Shown here piece after piece: positions 62,650-64,000 of a DNA stretch of 64,000 bases. The position numbers and the translations under genes were made by a program. This DNA comes from Hydractinia symbiolongicarpus (Eukaryota; Cnidaria; Hydrozoa; Anthoathecata; Hydractiniidae). The stretch spans positions 558,001 through 622,000 of the forward strand of contig NC_079875.1 of NCBI RefSeq assembly GCF_029227915.1, written 5' to 3'. The notes under the pieces were generated by a model. It did not search any database, had not been told where the DNA came from, and was given only the letters and a program-made list of their open reading frames with translations. Position 1 is the stretch's first letter. Each line of letters starts with the position of its first letter.

Positions 62650-64000
62650 GATGAGACGCTGAATAAAAGAAGTTAAATTGCCGGCAAACGAAAACCCGCG
62701 ATTTCCCGTAAATCCCGGACTCGGCCCGTATAGTCAAAAGTATACAAAGAAAGTACCCAGGGAGTAAACTTATTTCCCGAACGATTCTTTAAATTATTTT
62801 TTCACCACTAAAACGCATGAGACTTGTAGTTTTCAAAAATGTTTTCATTTTTGATGAGACGCTGAATAAAAGAAGTTTAATCGCCGGCAAACGAAAACCT
62901 GCGATTTCCCGTAAATCCCGGACTCGGCCCGTATAGTCAAAAGTATACAAGGAAAGTACCCAGGGTGTAAACTCATTTCCCGAACGATTTTTTAAATTAT
63001 TTTTTCACCACTAAAGCCCATGAGACTTTTAGTTTTTAAAAATGTTTTTATTTTTGATGAGACGCTGAATAAAATAAGTTTAATCGCCGGCAAACGAAAA
63101 CCCGCGATTTCCCGTAAATCCGGGGCTTGGCCCGTATAGTCGAATGTATACAAAGAAAGTACCCAGGGAGTAAACTCATTTCCCGAACGATTTTTAAAAT
63201 TTTTTTTTCACCACTAAAACGCATGAGACTTGTAGTTTTCAAAAATGTTTTCATTTTTGATGAGACGCTTAATGAAAGAGGTTTATTCGCCGGAAAACGA
63301 AAACCCGCGATTTCCCGTAAATCCCGGGCTTGGCCCGTATAGTCGAATGTATACAAAGAAAGTACCCTGTGAGTAAACTCATTTCCAGAACGATTTTTTA
63401 AATTATTTTTTCACCACTAAAACGCATAAGACTTGTAGTTTTTAAAAATGTTTTCATTTTTGATGAAACGCTGAATAAAAGAAGTTTAATCGCCGGCAAA
63501 CGAAAACCCGCGATTTCCCGTAAAAAATGGCTTGGCACGTATAGTCAAAAGTATACAAAGAAAGTACCCAGGGAGTAAACTCATTTCCCGAACGATTTTT
63601 TAAATTATTTTTTCACCACTAAAACGCATAAGACTTGTAGTTTTTAAAAATGTTTTCATTTTTGATGAAACGCTGAATAAAAGAAGTTTAATCGCCGGCA
63701 AACCAAAACCCGCGATTTCCCGTAAAAAATGGCTTGGCACGTATAGTCAAAAGTATTCAAAGAAAGTACCCAGGGAGTAAACTCATTTCCCGAACTATTT
63801 TTTAAATTATTTTTTCACCACTAAAACGCATGAGTCTTGTAATATTCAGAAATGTTTTCATTTTTGATGAGACGCTTAATGAAAGTGGATTAATCGCCAG
63901 CAAACGAAAACCCGCGATTTCCCGTAAATCCCGGGCTTGGCCCGAATAGTCGAATGTATACAAAGAAAGTACCCTGTGAGTAAACTCATTTCCAAAACGA
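62650..64000 (-). repeat. 203-bp satellite array beyond the LINE
   Basis: About 6.7 monomers in the same orientation as the block before the LINE, resuming at ATGAGACGCTG and cut by the window end. Subtypes seen in the right block recur here, including two CGTAAAAAATGGC monomers (near 63,524 and 63,724) and GGGCTTGGCCCG forms. The rare GACTTTTAG variant occurs both near 58,367 and at about 63,024. No gene. Confidence 0.96.

Noticed and set aside
1-64000. rRNA or tRNA genes
   Set aside because: No conserved rRNA segment is seen, and the only tRNA-like bits in the LINE leader lack an A box and a foldable cloverleaf.

Overview
The window is eukaryotic (metazoan) heterochromatin. About 59.7 kb of the 64 kb is one tandem satellite with a monomer of about 203 bp (roughly 294 monomers). 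The only other content is one non-LTR retrotransposon (LINE) of about 4.25 kb on the minus strand. I see no single-copy host gene, rRNA, tRNA, CRISPR array or prokaryotic feature. The LINE proteins resemble CR1-group elements that are common in invertebrates such as cnidarians; that hint to the host is weak.

Layout: (1) 1-11,496, satellite in one orientation (reading GCCGGCGATTAAACTTC on the plus strand). (2) At 11,496/11,497 the orientation flips, giving a giant inverted repeat with a spacer of about 30 bp. (3) 11,497-58,398, satellite in the opposite orientation. It is a mosaic of local higher-order repeats with periods of about 609, 1,015, 1,196, 1,421 and 1,898 bp and one 5.88-kb tandem duplication (37,127-48,880). 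(4) 58,399-62,649, a full-length but inactivated LINE. (5) 62,650-64,000, the satellite resumes in the same orientation and in phase, so the LINE landed in an existing array.

Each monomer carries several short dyads (AAAAATG-AAAA-CATTTTT, GATTT-ACGGG-AAATC, GTATA-N8-TATAC, GCCGGC) and a CpG-rich half. No canonical CENP-B box is visible. The array could be pericentromeric or centromeric, but the sequence does not prove it. Most monomers contain a frame of about 64-68 codons open on one or both strands; I treat these as chance.

The LINE reads, from its 5' end at about 62,649 toward 58,399: a short leader with a palindrome, then one frame encoding an N-terminal segment with a coiled-coil-like stretch, a basic linker, an SGNH/GDSL esterase-like domain, an AP-like endonuclease (EEP) and a reverse transcriptase, then a short AT-rich 3' UTR ending in TCAAA-like repeats. 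All domains share one reading frame (1,360 codons plus stop once an 11-bp duplication is discounted). The frame is interrupted by TAA, TAG, TGA and TGA, so this copy is not autonomous.
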